From Mesostigma viride (taxonomy: Eukaryota > Streptophyta > Mesostigmatophyceae > Mesostigmatales > Mesostigmataceae): DNA of 64,000 bases. A program made the translations under genes and the position numbers. The stretch spans positions 2,961,475 to 3,025,474 of the forward strand of contig RPFO01000253.1 in NCBI GenBank assembly GCA_009746045.1. Reading direction: 5' to 3'. The notes under the pieces are model-generated. The model was not told where the DNA came from. It was given only the letters and a program-made list of their open reading frames with translations, and did no database searches. Of this stretch, positions 22,401-31,814 are shown piece after piece (position 1 is the first letter of the stretch; each line of letters opens with the position of its first letter).

Positions 22401-23467
22401 TCCTTGTGTTCATAGATCGTTTTACTCGTATGTGCCATCTTGTGCCGTGTCCTTTAGAACTCACCGCACGTGATTGCGCACGCCTATACCTCAATAATGT
22501 ATATAGATATCATGGATTGAGTAGGCAGTTTATTAGTGATAAGGATAAATTATTTACCTCAGATTTTTGGCAGCAGTTTTTCGCTGCCATCGGTACCAAG
22601 GTTACCTACGGTACTGCCTACCACTCCTCCTCCTCTCATTTAGTAGAGCGTCTTAATAGAGTAGTAGAAGAAGCGCTTAGGCACTATGTTAATGGCTCGG
22701 GTAGTGATTGGGAGGATTATTTATGTTTGGTAGAGTTCTCCCTCAACAATTGTCCCCAAGCTGCGCATGGATATACGCCCTTCTTCTTAGATACTGGGAG
22801 ACAGCCCCTTACCCCTACCTCTCTCTTAGCTAGTCCTCTACGGGACAAGGATGATGTGTCCCGAGATACTGTAGAAGGTGTACAGTCCTTACTAGATAGA
22901 ATGAAAACTGCTCATGACCACGCGATCTCAGGGTATCAAAAAGCTCAGGCTAAGTACCTTGCTAGGTTGCGTGCCTCCTTAGATAGACGAGCACCTGAGA
23001 TAGAAGTAGGAGATCTAGTATTAGTAGAAGGCCCCCGTGTTGGCCGTTTTGCTCATAAGTTTGAAGCAGAACTGAAGGTCAAACTTAGGCCTGCCTTCTT
23101 AGGACCCTTCCATGTGTTGTCTAGGGTAGGAAATTTCTTGTATAAAGTCGATATCCCTACCTCTTGGCAAACGCATTCAAACACCTTCCATAGGAGCCAG
23201 CTTAAACTGTACCACCCTAGTACGTTCGCTGGCAGGGAGTTAGCGCCTGCCCCTTTAGAGCATAATCCTGACACTGGGGAAGTAGAAGACGAAGTAGAAA
23301 GCATCGTGGCCCATCGAGATATCAAAAAGGGCCGCGGTACCCAGCGTCAGTATAAAGTGAAGTGGATGTATGCTCGTAGTGAAGTAGATAAGGTTTGGTA
23401 TACGGAGAGTGAGCTAGATGGGTGTAGTCGCCTGCTGCAGGAATATAAAACCCTGCACAAGCTCTAG
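19452..23467 (+). pseudogene. pol: Chromovirus Pol (protease, RT, RNase H, integrase, chromodomain), disrupted
   Basis: First frame 19452-21833: retropepsin motif VDSGAASSF with DVLLGLDW, RT motif YLDDILIYS near residue 433, RNase H motif ATDASKVAIGG near 577 and TDHRPLTHLL. The frame then meets stops at 21831 and 21872. It resumes in the same frame to 22196 with the first integrase zinc residues, and shifts by one base near 22170 into 22235-23467. That last part carries CQSCQE, the DDE residues (MMDFVGPF, FISDKDKL, LVERLNR) and a C-terminal chromodomain around residues 350-405 (EVESIVAHRD, YKVKWMY, ESELDGCS). Chromodomains direct chromovirus integration to marked chromatin. The stops and single-base loss imply an inactive pol in this copy. 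Confidence 0.88.
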
Positions 23468-23543
23468 TCGTAGGCCTTCTCCTCTCTTATGTTATGTCTG
23501 CTGTCGACGGGTGGTTGGTTGTCCCCTCCCCTCCGCAGCCGTC

Positions 23544-25836
23544 ATGACAGAGCCTACCCCTCCGGCTGAGAGCCCGCTGCCGTCCCTGCCCCTACCGGAC
23601 CCTGAGCTGTATTTCGAGGCCCTTCCGGGCCGTTGGGTGTCGCGATCATGTTACCGGGGTGGCGTTGTGCAGCCGGCCCTTCAGGCCCAACATGCGAGCT
23701 TAGTCAGGGCGGCCCTCTTCGGGGTCACGTGGTATGGTCCTTCCCCTAATGAGCCGCACCAGCTTGTCCTGCACGGTTCGACGATGCCGGACACTGTTTG
23801 TTGGGGTGTGGTTCTCGCTGTCCCGCCTTGGAACAGATAGATGCGGTTCTCCGGTGTTGCCGTGTGTTCTCCTACCTCTCTACCCCTGTGGGCCGTACCT
23901 GCCTACGGGAGGTGTTTCCTTGGCTTCCGGCTGAGGGTGATGCTGAGGTAGATGAGAACCCCTGCGACCTTTTACGGGCCGTAGAATTCATGGAGATAGC
24001 TGATCAGGCGGCGGGACTAGCGGTTGATGGTCCTGCCCCTTCGGGCGCCCCAGCCGAGGTACATTATACTCCAGATTATTCTGCCTCGAGCGCTGCGTCC
24101 GCCTCCTCGGCGTCTGTTCCTCCCTCTCCGGTCCCGTCGTCCCCTCGGTCGACCCGGGGTTGCAGTGGAGCCTACCCCTTCGGGTTTGCCTGATCCTCTT
24201 TCGGCGACGGTCTCGGCTATGCAGGCTCAGATCCAGTCCCTGACCACGGCGTTTGGGGCCTTCCTGGCGGCCCAGGCGCAGGTCCCGGCTACGCCAGCTG
24301 GATCCGCGCCTCCTACCCCTTCTGTTGCCCCGGCGACTACGGCTTCGCCCGCGCCCCCGCTGGCGCCCGCGGTCGCTGTGGTTCCGGCGGCTGCTGCGAC
24401 TCCTGCTGCCTCTGCGCCTGTGACCGCTGTACCTGCGCCTACGCGCGAGTCCCTGCCCCTGTGACCGCGCCCGCTGTCGCTGCTTCCGAGCCTCCACCAG
24501 CTCAGTCGCAGCCGTCGCGGGGCTTCTTTGGCGACACTAGCGGACTGCCCAGGCTTTGGGAGGGTGGTCCCCGCAGAGGATTCCGGTTCCTGACTGGAGC
24601 CTGGATGGTAGTCAATCTTATGCAGGACTGCCTGTCCCTACGGGCCCCATTTTTAACATGTGGCCTGAGGGTGCACCGGCCACGAGACCGGCGCGCCAGC
24701 TTCGGGGCGGGTCCGTCACGGCCCCTCTGGCTTCGGGTCCGGCGCGACCTCTGCTGTACCAGTGTCACCTGCGTCGGTGTCGGCTCCTGCCCCTGCTTCG
24801 GCCCCTGCCCCTTCGGCCTCTCTGTCCTTGGCTGCGGTTGTTCGGTCCACCGGTCAGGATCCTCGCGCTACCCGCGCTTCCGACTCCCTCCGGGAGTTGT
24901 CCCAGGGTGATCGGGACAGGGCTCCTTCTGTGGTGCATGCGACGCCGGAGTCGCGCGACACGCCCGTGCCTGGATGTGGTATGTCCGCACTCGCCTGCCG
25001 CCAGTGTGACCTGCCGCGCGCCTCCGCCGAGCTTGCCATCTCGCCCATGTCCTACGGGTTTTCCCAGGTGTGTCGGGCGCCTCGGGATCGTGGCCTACCC
25101 ATTGAGACTGATCGGCCTCCTTTCGACATGGTTATTTTAGCTGATCCTGTGTTCCAGGGTGAGATCCTGGTTCGGCGCGTTCTGTATCGCTGGGCTAGGC
25201 GCCACAACGACTTGGACACCTACGGTGGGTTCCAGTGGGCTTACCCTCCGCCTCTGGGCATTATGGCTTCGGATGCCCTTACGGTAGAGTTTCCTGCGGT
25301 GCCGGGTGTTACGTACACCACGGTCCTCCAGCCCATCCTCGAGTGGGATGCCCGGCGTCCGGCGCCCCTCCCGGGCCAGGGTCTAGACTCCCGCGGTCAC
25401 CCTCCTCCTCGGGCCAGCGACTACCTAGAGACATTCGGGTCGCGCCAGTGTACGCGTCGGTGGCGCTCCCGTGAGATTCGGCACATCCGGTTGTGGCCGT
25501 CCAACGTGGAGCCCCTGGTGGACCTGTTTTTCCCGACGGGTATGCGCCCTCGGATCCGGTATCATCGCCTCTCCTGCGGGCCTCTGCCTGATCGCGGTAG
25601 AGCCTTTCCTTCGCCTCTTTGCCTGTGGTTTCCTGGACTGGGCCCGTGGCCAGGTCGTTCTTACGCAGCATAGGTATTACTGGGCCTTTCTGGGCCTTTT
25701 TCCTGACGGCGTGTGGGCCGATGTTTTCCTCACTGTAGATAGGCATGACAATGTTGAGGATGTGGCCCACTACCAGGCCTACCTGGAGTCCTGCTGGCCT
25801 CCCGTGGTACCTACCAGACGGATGGCCATTAGATAG
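23544..25836 (+). pseudogene. GC-rich extra reading frame(s) downstream of pol, function unknown
   Basis: From ATG 23544 to 25836 all three plus-strand frames contain stretches of coding-like sequence that hand over from one to another (23544-23840, 23798-24193, 24024-24464, 24762-25673, 25471-25836). Together they suggest one protein of roughly 700 residues with frameshifts. The N-terminal 100 residues are compact (PDPELYFEALPGRWV). The middle is alanine/proline-rich with a possible coiled coil (ATVSAMQAQIQSLTTAFG). The C-terminal 250 residues look globular (GEILVRRVLYRWARRHNDL). The segment is clearly GC-richer than gag-pol and has no signal peptide or clear membrane anchor, so it is not an obvious env. 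I recognise no family. Confidence 0.5.
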
Positions 25837-26190
25837 AGGGCCTTAGGCCCGACCTGAGGGTGTTGTCCCTCCGGTATGTAGAGTCGCCCTCATATTCTGG
25901 CCAGTTGGTTGGCTGTTCTTGGTCCTTGGCGCTGATGTGTTTACTCTGTGTGTCCTGCCCAGTGCCGTCCCCCCCGGCCAGGACTCCGTTCCAGGCAGTT
26001 AGGGGAACCTACCACCAGGCTTGGTGCTGGCTAACCCTACACCACCCGGCGTGGTGGTGGAGACCGTGTGAACTATTGGTGCTTTGTATCTGGGATGGTC
26101 TATCGATTGTGTTGGTGTGTGCTGGGTGCATTAGGTTTTTCCTACCCCTTGGTTTCCTCCCTGTGCGTAGGGAGAGGGCTCCCTACCTTT
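25837..26190 (+). other. Non-coding 3' segment of the chromovirus
   Basis: Between the extra frame and the polypurine tract. I see no convincing coding sequence, only AT/GC-mixed sequence with short repeats of CCTACC and GGTGG. Confidence 0.4.
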
Positions 26191-26203
26191 GTGGGGGGGG
26201 AGG
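26191..26203 (+). other. Polypurine tract of the chromovirus
   Basis: The run GTGGGGGGGGAGG lies immediately before the TGTTACG start of the 3' LTR. This is the expected plus-strand primer site. Confidence 0.75.
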
Positions 26204-26776
26204 TGTTACGTCGCGTAACAATTCGTTGTAGTTACGGACGTAAATTAGGTCCTTTGCCTCGGTTGTCCCTAGGTTTACGTTTAGGCTCCTACCGGGACAT
26301 TATTGTCCTCGTAACAGTACTGTGGTACATTGGGTGCCGTTGGGCGCCGCGCCGCGTACTTTACTAGTGGTCCTGATCCTGTGGTAGAATGTAGTGGACC
26401 AGCGTGCATCAGTAGATTTAGTGGACCAGCGTGCATCTGTAGGCGAGGGCCATGTCGGCCCGAGCGTGTTGGACCGTTGGTGACCATTTATGCGCGTTCT
26501 ACCCCTTGTGTGTGCACTCGGCGTGTGTTAAGTGAATTGACACATTTAGGCTTGGGTCACGGCAGTGTAGTTGTGTTTCCTTCCTCTATTCCTGGAGTAA
26601 ACGGGTTTTGGTAAATGGTTGTATGGCGTATTATAGCAACACTTACGTTAATGCATTGAGATCAGCTCCGTCACGTTCGTCTTTCGCCAGAGGGTTAAGT
26701 AGAGGAGGCCTGACCAGTTTAGGTAGTATCAGGCCCATTAGAGGTAGAGGTGGAGGTAGATATCCGCGGCGTAACA
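26204..26776 (+). repeat. 3' LTR of the chromovirus
   Basis: 573 bp, matching the 5' LTR except for a one-base insertion (CGTTGTAG versus CGTGTAG) and a few substitutions. It is followed by the GCGGC target duplication. Confidence 0.92.
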
Positions 26777-26781
26777 GCGGC

Positions 26782-27351
26782 TTGTCCACTTTTTTAGCCC
26801 GGCCACGGATCGGAATCTAAGGATATTTGACAGATTTCGGTGATCTAAGAGATAGAATCTTCTCTGTAAGTCTTAGAATTCGCACTAACACAAGAGAATA
26901 TCAGTCGCCACTCAAAGAATCGGATCTACCCTGGATCTACTCAGGTTTGGAGCTCCGAAACATGGAAACGTAGTGTTTAGTGCCAGGTGGTTGGGGCGTA
27001 GTGAATCCCAGGTTATTGGGGCGCGACAGCCGTAGATTTCAGATCTTAATGACGGTTACGCAATCTTGACCTTAGCCTGCACCCTGACATCTCGTAGCGG
27101 GTCCTCAACGCTTCGCCGGCCTGGGCCTGCCGCTGCGATGGAGGATTCATGACCCAGGGATCCCGGATCTTCCTGAATAACCCACAGTTGTGTATCAACC
27201 TGTAGTTTGCGCGATTCCACAGGGACGTCTTCTGACAGGATCCAGGTATTCCGGTCTCGTAACTCCCCGGGCCTTGTTAGTTGGTCCACGTCACATTGCC
27301 CCGATAAGTACCACCGGTACTCAAATCCGCGGCTCCATGTATATACGGCCC
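26782..27351. other. Spacer between chromovirus and copia element
   Basis: About 570 bases with no reading frame or repeat that I can support. It is the pre-existing sequence between the two insertion sites. Confidence 0.5.
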
Positions 27352-27356
27352 CCGGC

Positions 27357-27720
27357 AGTTAGCCTCTAGTCGTGGACATAGGCTAAGTACCAGATAGCAA
27401 TGTGCTATCTGGGGTTTCGCACGTGTAGGCTCGGTCAGAAGTCCCGGCTATATGTGATTCGGCAGGCTAGACTATTCGATAGCCGAGTCCTGGTGACGGA
27501 CGCCAGTACCCAAGTAGGATTGGCGGTACGGCGTCGCCAGTACCCACTCGGGACTGACATTGAGGTGTCGGATGTTGGACTAAGGTCCTGAGAGTCTAGC
27601 AGTGGCGTCGCGCCACTCAGGCTGCACCACAGAGCCCAACGGCCACTGTCGGCTGCTCCAGACGTGGCAGCCAGGCAGAGCGTTGCTTGTCGACAATGCT
27701 AAATGCCCTTGTGCACGTTG
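27357..27720 (+). repeat. Copia 5' LTR, left piece
   Basis: 364 bases apparently identical to 41710-42073. The LTR continues at 31705-31783 after the CACTA insertion. Removing the transposon and one GTTG copy restores the 443-bp LTR length seen at the 3' end. Confidence 0.92.
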
Positions 27721-27737
27721 CACTAGGAACTCAGATT

Positions 27738-28075
27738 CTGAGAATTTTCTCAAAACCCTCAATTTTCTCACCCTTTGTGAGAATTTTTTGAGAAAATTGA
27801 GAAAAATCTCAATTTTTTTCCGCAAACGCTAGGCAAAAAATCTCACCAGGGTGAGATTTTGGTGAGAAAAAGGGGGTTTTGGTGAGATTGGGGTGAGAAA
27901 AAACCCTAAAGTGAGAAAAAAGGTGAGAATGGGTGAGAAAAAGTGAGAAAAATTGAGAAAATTGAGAAAATTGAGAAGTTTCTCACCAACACGAGAAAAA
28001 TCACTAACACGAGAAAAATCACAAGTCAACGTGGTGAGAAATTTCTCACCAAGAGTGTAACACGAGAAAAATCAT
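27738..28075. repeat. CACTA left subterminal repeat array
   Basis: Dense GTGAGAAAA/GGTGAGA motifs, many copies and mainly in one orientation, starting just inside the left terminus. The mirror-image array at 31336-31690 carries TTTTCTCAC. This symmetry fits transposase-binding subterminal repeats. Confidence 0.85.
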
Positions 28076-28515
28076 GAGCTTTATTTCATTAAGTCCTTAA
28101 CGTGAAAAAAAAACTCAACACCACTTTGATATGCATTATAGGGTGCACAAAGGTGCAATATAGGGTTGTCATACAATATAAAACAGCACATCATTCCATA
28201 AACAATGCTGTCATTGAATTGAATTGAATTGTAACATAACTCCGTTGGGAGTATATGTAGCACATAGCCCAGAGAAGGGGCATATGGCCTATCATACATT
28301 CTAAGCTACTTCCTGCAAGGGTGGGAATGTAAACAACACTTGCTCTAGGTGCACCAGGGGCACCTACACCCTCATGATCTTCACACTATGCCCAGCTAAG
28401 GGGGAGTATGTCATGTGGGGGAAGATCAACATGGCTATACAAGAGCTAGGGCATGGCTTCTCAGCAGGGCCACTACAAGGCCACTGTCTATCTATTCTAC
28501 TGCTGCTGTATTCCC

Positions 28516-29735
28516 CTAGGCTGGGGCTGCCGGAGTCGCTGGGGCCGCGGTGGTTGAGGGGGTCGCGTGCCAGGGCTTGTGGCCGACGTAGATGTCCGCC
28601 CCCTTCCAGTACACCGGCTGGCCCGCCTTGGTCTGCCGGAGCTGGAGGTAGGTCGGCCATAGCTCCCGTCGCCGTTGTTGCTGCGCCAGGGTCAAGTCGT
28701 CGTCCACGGTGAAGGGAGTGTTCTCGAGCCGCTTGCGGCGTCTGAGGAACGAAACCTTGTCCGCTGGGCTCTTAAAGATGAGAAGAAGCGGAGGCGCCCC
28801 TGCCTTACCCCGCGCGCGGGGGAGGCAGTGGGCGGTCAGCTTAATCTCACCAAGGAGGCCCATGCGTGCAAGGATTTTGCTCTCAAACGCACGTGCAAGC
28901 TTCTCGGAATTCTCACCTTCCACCAGGTCGAAGTTCTTGAGGATGGCGTTTAGGCTGCGCTTGGCGAGCTCGGCCTCCTCGCGGAGGTCAAGCGTCTGCC
29001 GCTGGAGCTGGGCTGCGACGGCGGAGGTGGTGGAGGTGGTATGTTGCTTAAGCATGTCCGCCCAGGTGGTGATGGGAGGAGCATCGCCGGCCAGGCCAGC
29101 CGGGGCTGGCTTGGCGGCAATGTCCTTCACCGCCTGGGCGGTGAGGCCTGCGGTGCTCTGCAGAACCTCGATAGCGATGGCGTTGTCCTTAAGACGCTGG
29201 TCGATGTCACGGAGCTGGGCGGTGATGCCGTCGGAGGTGGAGGTGGTGGCGGTGGAGGAGGCGAGGAGGGTGGAGGTGGCGGTGGAGATGGTGGAGGTGG
29301 CGGTGGAGATGGTGGAGGTGGCGGTGGAAGGAGGGGAAGCTCGGCAGTCAGCGTGCCGCCGATGGCCGCCACATCTGCAGCAATGGGGTCCACGTGCTCC
29401 TCGAGGGCCTCCTTAAGGAGTGAGCGGATGGAGGATTCGGTTAAGGTGGTGGTGAGAGGCTTGGGGGGCCAAAGCTCCCCGATGGAGCGTCCAAGGAGGG
29501 AAAAGAGAGCGACTTGCTGGAGGTAGGGGCGGTGGAGGCTGGGAATGGTGTCGAAACAGGAGATACGAATCAAGCGAGGGTCAAAGAGGCGACCTTGGTT
29601 GAAGAGCTGCTTGCATAGTGCAAGAAGCGAGGCGTGCGTTCCATGAAACACGCAGACCAGGATGCGTTCCGTGGTAAGCGTGTCAAGGAACCCGGGCTGG
29701 CTGGCTTCGGCGACAAAGTCGGCCGCTATCCAACT
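28516..29735 (-). pseudogene. ORF1-like protein of non-LTR type inside the CACTA element (one frameshift)
   Basis: Minus-strand gene in two frames. Upstream frame (29735 to about 29200): a globular segment (FHGTHASLLALCKQLF, FDPRLIRISCFDTI) and then a proline-rich run with repeated P6S units. Downstream frame, open from the end of that run to 28516: a coiled coil (QLRDIDQRLKDNAIAIE) and an RRM-like segment with VSFLRRRKRLENTPF and DDDLTLAQQQRR. The last segment resembles the RNA-binding domain of ORF1 proteins of L1-like elements. The two frames join in the proline-rich repeat, so one base was probably gained or lost there. An AATAAA at about 28080-28085 on this strand could end the transcript. 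It may be captured cargo. Confidence 0.5.
29215..29335 (+). repeat. GGTGGAGGTGGCGGTGGAGAT tandem repeat
   Basis: Three or more near-identical units of about 21-24 bp, followed and preceded by degenerate ones. They encode the proline-rich run of the minus-strand gene. Confidence 0.7.
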
Positions 29736-30303
29736 CGAAGACTAAAAAAGTAACATGCATTAATGGCCCGCATGCATAAAGGGCCTGAATTCTGATGCGG
29801 GCCCAACGGCAGCACCGCCAAAGCAGATAAGGGCCCGCAGTCTGATGCGGGCCCCACGGCACCACCGCCATAGCAGAGCTCGAAGGTCGTGGTGCGCGTG
29901 AAACGTACGTATGCCCTTTGTCGGTAGGTGCCGTTGGGGTCAAATTGGGTGCCGCCAAAAATCGGGCCGACGCGTCAATAGACTGAGGCCGTCGATGAGA
30001 GCCATCATGCGGCTTGGGGAACTTCAGCTAAGTTAACTTAACGCAAACCACTGGTCGCCCGCGTCGGGAACCGGCCCAACGGCTCTCCCGCAACAGAAAA
30101 TTACGCGGCATACTGCATAAGTCGTCGGATTGTTACATTTCGACGGTCAAGATTTCATGATGAGGTTTGCGTTCAATTTGCCGCAGTTTGCCGCCCAGAG
30201 AAAGTAGTTGTTGGACTCGTTGCCCACGATGAAACACAATCAAGCAAGCCGTTTCCGGCCCCACCGTGTAGGTCATGTAGTCGCTCTTCACGTCAGCCAG
30301 CCG

Positions 30304-30457
30304 TAATTTCAATGCACAAGGCTACACATTTCCATCTCCATTCATATTCATAATCCTGCACGACTCGAAAACGCGGACAAGATAACGGCAGGCTCGAGCT
30401 ACCATGGTCCGGATTCTCCCGATTTCTGGCCTGCGCTGGTTGTCTCCTTGATATTGG
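30304..30457 (-). repeat. Dispersed repeat copy 2
   Basis: Reverse complement of 13171-13325 with a few differences, located inside the CACTA element. The two share AATGGAGATGGGAATGTGTA-like and GCTCGAGCTACCATGG-like segments. Confidence 0.7.
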
Positions 30458-31014
30458 CAACTCTCTCCGGTAAGAGATTTTCCGCAGTTTGGCTGTTTCG
30501 AAACGTTAATTAAGTGAGATGCCTTCGGATCAGGAGACTCACACAGCCGCGAAATCATGCCAAAGGTCATATGTTCGATCCCTTGCTGGTAGCTTCTGAG
30601 CTTTCTTATTTTCTGTGTTCCGCGGAATCTCAGATTTGGGCCGCTAGCGTTTTCACGTTTGTTGCTTTCTGATCCGACGACAACGTTGTGCCTTGCTCGT
30701 GTGACATCTGGCGCATGGTGTGATTCATGTGTATGGTGCTGCCTTGCCACATGGGGCTGCTTTGCCATAAGAGTGAGTGTTGGGTTCTACACATTTGCTG
30801 CATGGACCGTCAGGTGCTGGTGAGCTCTTCCTTGTAGAATGGTGATGTCTATGTCAAGGATCTGATTTCTTTTGCTCTTGCGTATATTGTGTCGGTTTGC
30901 TTTATTTCTTGCAGGGACCACGAGAGTAAAATGCAAGCGGTTCCACTTTCAAGTCAGCATGTGACGCCCTGTCGACCGGCCCGCTTTGTTAGCTAGCTAC
31001 CATATAGTATTTGA

Positions 31015-31165
31015 TGATAGGCATTGAATGCGTAAGATGTCATAACGCCATAACAGACTGTGTTGAACAGGCATTGAATGCCAAAGATGTCATAACGCCA
31101 TAACAGACTGTGTTGAACAGGCATATTTGAATGCCGAAGATGTACATAACGCCATAACAGTGTTG
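31015..31165 (+). repeat. Tandem repeat, three units of about 50 bp
   Basis: The unit GGCATTGAATGC...AAGATGTCATAACGCCATAACAGACTGTGTTGAACA occurs three times with small changes, inside the CACTA element. Confidence 0.8.
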
Positions 31166-31335
31166 AATAGTTGAATCAACGGGTTCTTGCAGCTGTAAAC
31201 ATTAAAATTATTCAAACATTTAATGAAAAAATCATTATTGTTCGTGCTGTCTTGAACAGCGGTTGTTACTGGCACTGCATGCATGTGTCTGCTGCCAGCA
31301 TATTGCATTATGGGTGTGTTTTTCAGCGCTGTGTT

Positions 31336-31690
31336 TTCTCACTTTTCTCACGTCCTGTTTTTCTCACTTTTCTCACTTTTCTCACGTCCTGTTTTTCTCA
31401 CTTTTCTCACTTTTCTCACGTCCTGATTTTCTCACTTTTCTCACGTTTCACACCTCCCGTTTTTCTCACTTATCTCACGTCCTGTTTTTTGAGATTTTTC
31501 TCACGTTTTTCCCCTTTTTTCACCTTTTTGGGGCAATCTCACCCGGGTGAGAAACGTGTTTTCTCACCCATTCTCACCCCATTCTCACCCTTTTTTCTCA
31601 CCTTTCTCACCCATTCTCACCCATTTCTCACCCTTTTTCTCACCTTTCTCACCCTTTTTCTCACCATTTCTCACCCATTCTCAAAGCCGA
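31336..31690. repeat. CACTA right subterminal repeat array
   Basis: Repeated TTTTCTCAC, CTCACGTCCTG and CTCACCC motifs run up to the right terminus. This is the inverted counterpart of the left array. Confidence 0.85.
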
Positions 31691-31704
31691 GTTCCTAGTG
31701 GTTG

Positions 31705-31783
31705 GGTGCGGGGCTTGTGATTTATTGTAATAAACACATGCGTTAGGCCATTGAGCATTGAGAGGTCCATTCGTTTATTAACT
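31705..31783 (+). repeat. Copia 5' LTR, right piece
   Basis: Matches 42074-42152. It ends TTATTAACT, and the element leader begins immediately afterwards. Confidence 0.9.
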
Positions 31784-31814
31784 TGAATTAAAGTCGTTTA
31801 CCATAGACAAAATC

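Larger units (their letters stand above)
15979..26776 (+). mobile_element. Full-length Ty3/gypsy chromovirus with extra 5' and 3' ORFs
   Basis: A 10.8-kb element bounded by near-identical LTRs (572 and 573 bp) and flanked by the 5-bp target duplication GCGGC at 15974-15978 and 26777-26781. Internal order: leader, small hybrid-binding-domain ORF, gag, protease-RT-RNase H-integrase-chromodomain, GC-rich extra frame, polypurine tract. The two LTRs differ at only a handful of positions by eye, so insertion was recent. Nevertheless pol contains in-frame stops and a frameshift, so this copy probably cannot move on its own. Confidence 0.92.
27721..31700. mobile_element. CACTA (CMC/EnSpm) DNA transposon, probably non-autonomous
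   Basis: 3980 bp with terminal inverted repeats of exactly 12 bp (CACTAGGAACTC...GAGTTCCTAGTG) and flanking GTTG at 27717-27720 and 31701-31704. CACTA termini and dense subterminal repeats are hallmarks of this superfamily, in which transposase binds the subterminal motifs. The usual duplication is 3 bp, and here 4 bp match. No transposase DDE domain is visible. Instead the interior carries a minus-strand gene resembling a non-LTR ORF1, a dispersed repeat and a 50-bp tandem repeat. It must therefore be mobilised in trans, or carries captured sequence. Confidence 0.85.

Noticed and set aside
23988..24497. Minus-strand arginine-rich frame
   Set aside because: Shadow of the alanine/proline-rich plus-strand region; low complexity and no domain.
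23544..25836. Env gene call for the chromovirus extra region
   Set aside because: Correct position, but no signal peptide, glycoprotein-like cysteine pattern or clear membrane anchor is visible.
27738..28075. GTGAGAAAA array considered as a CRISPR or satellite
   Set aside because: Spacing is irregular, there are no unique equal-length spacers, and a mirror array sits at the other transposon end, so these are CACTA subterminal repeats.
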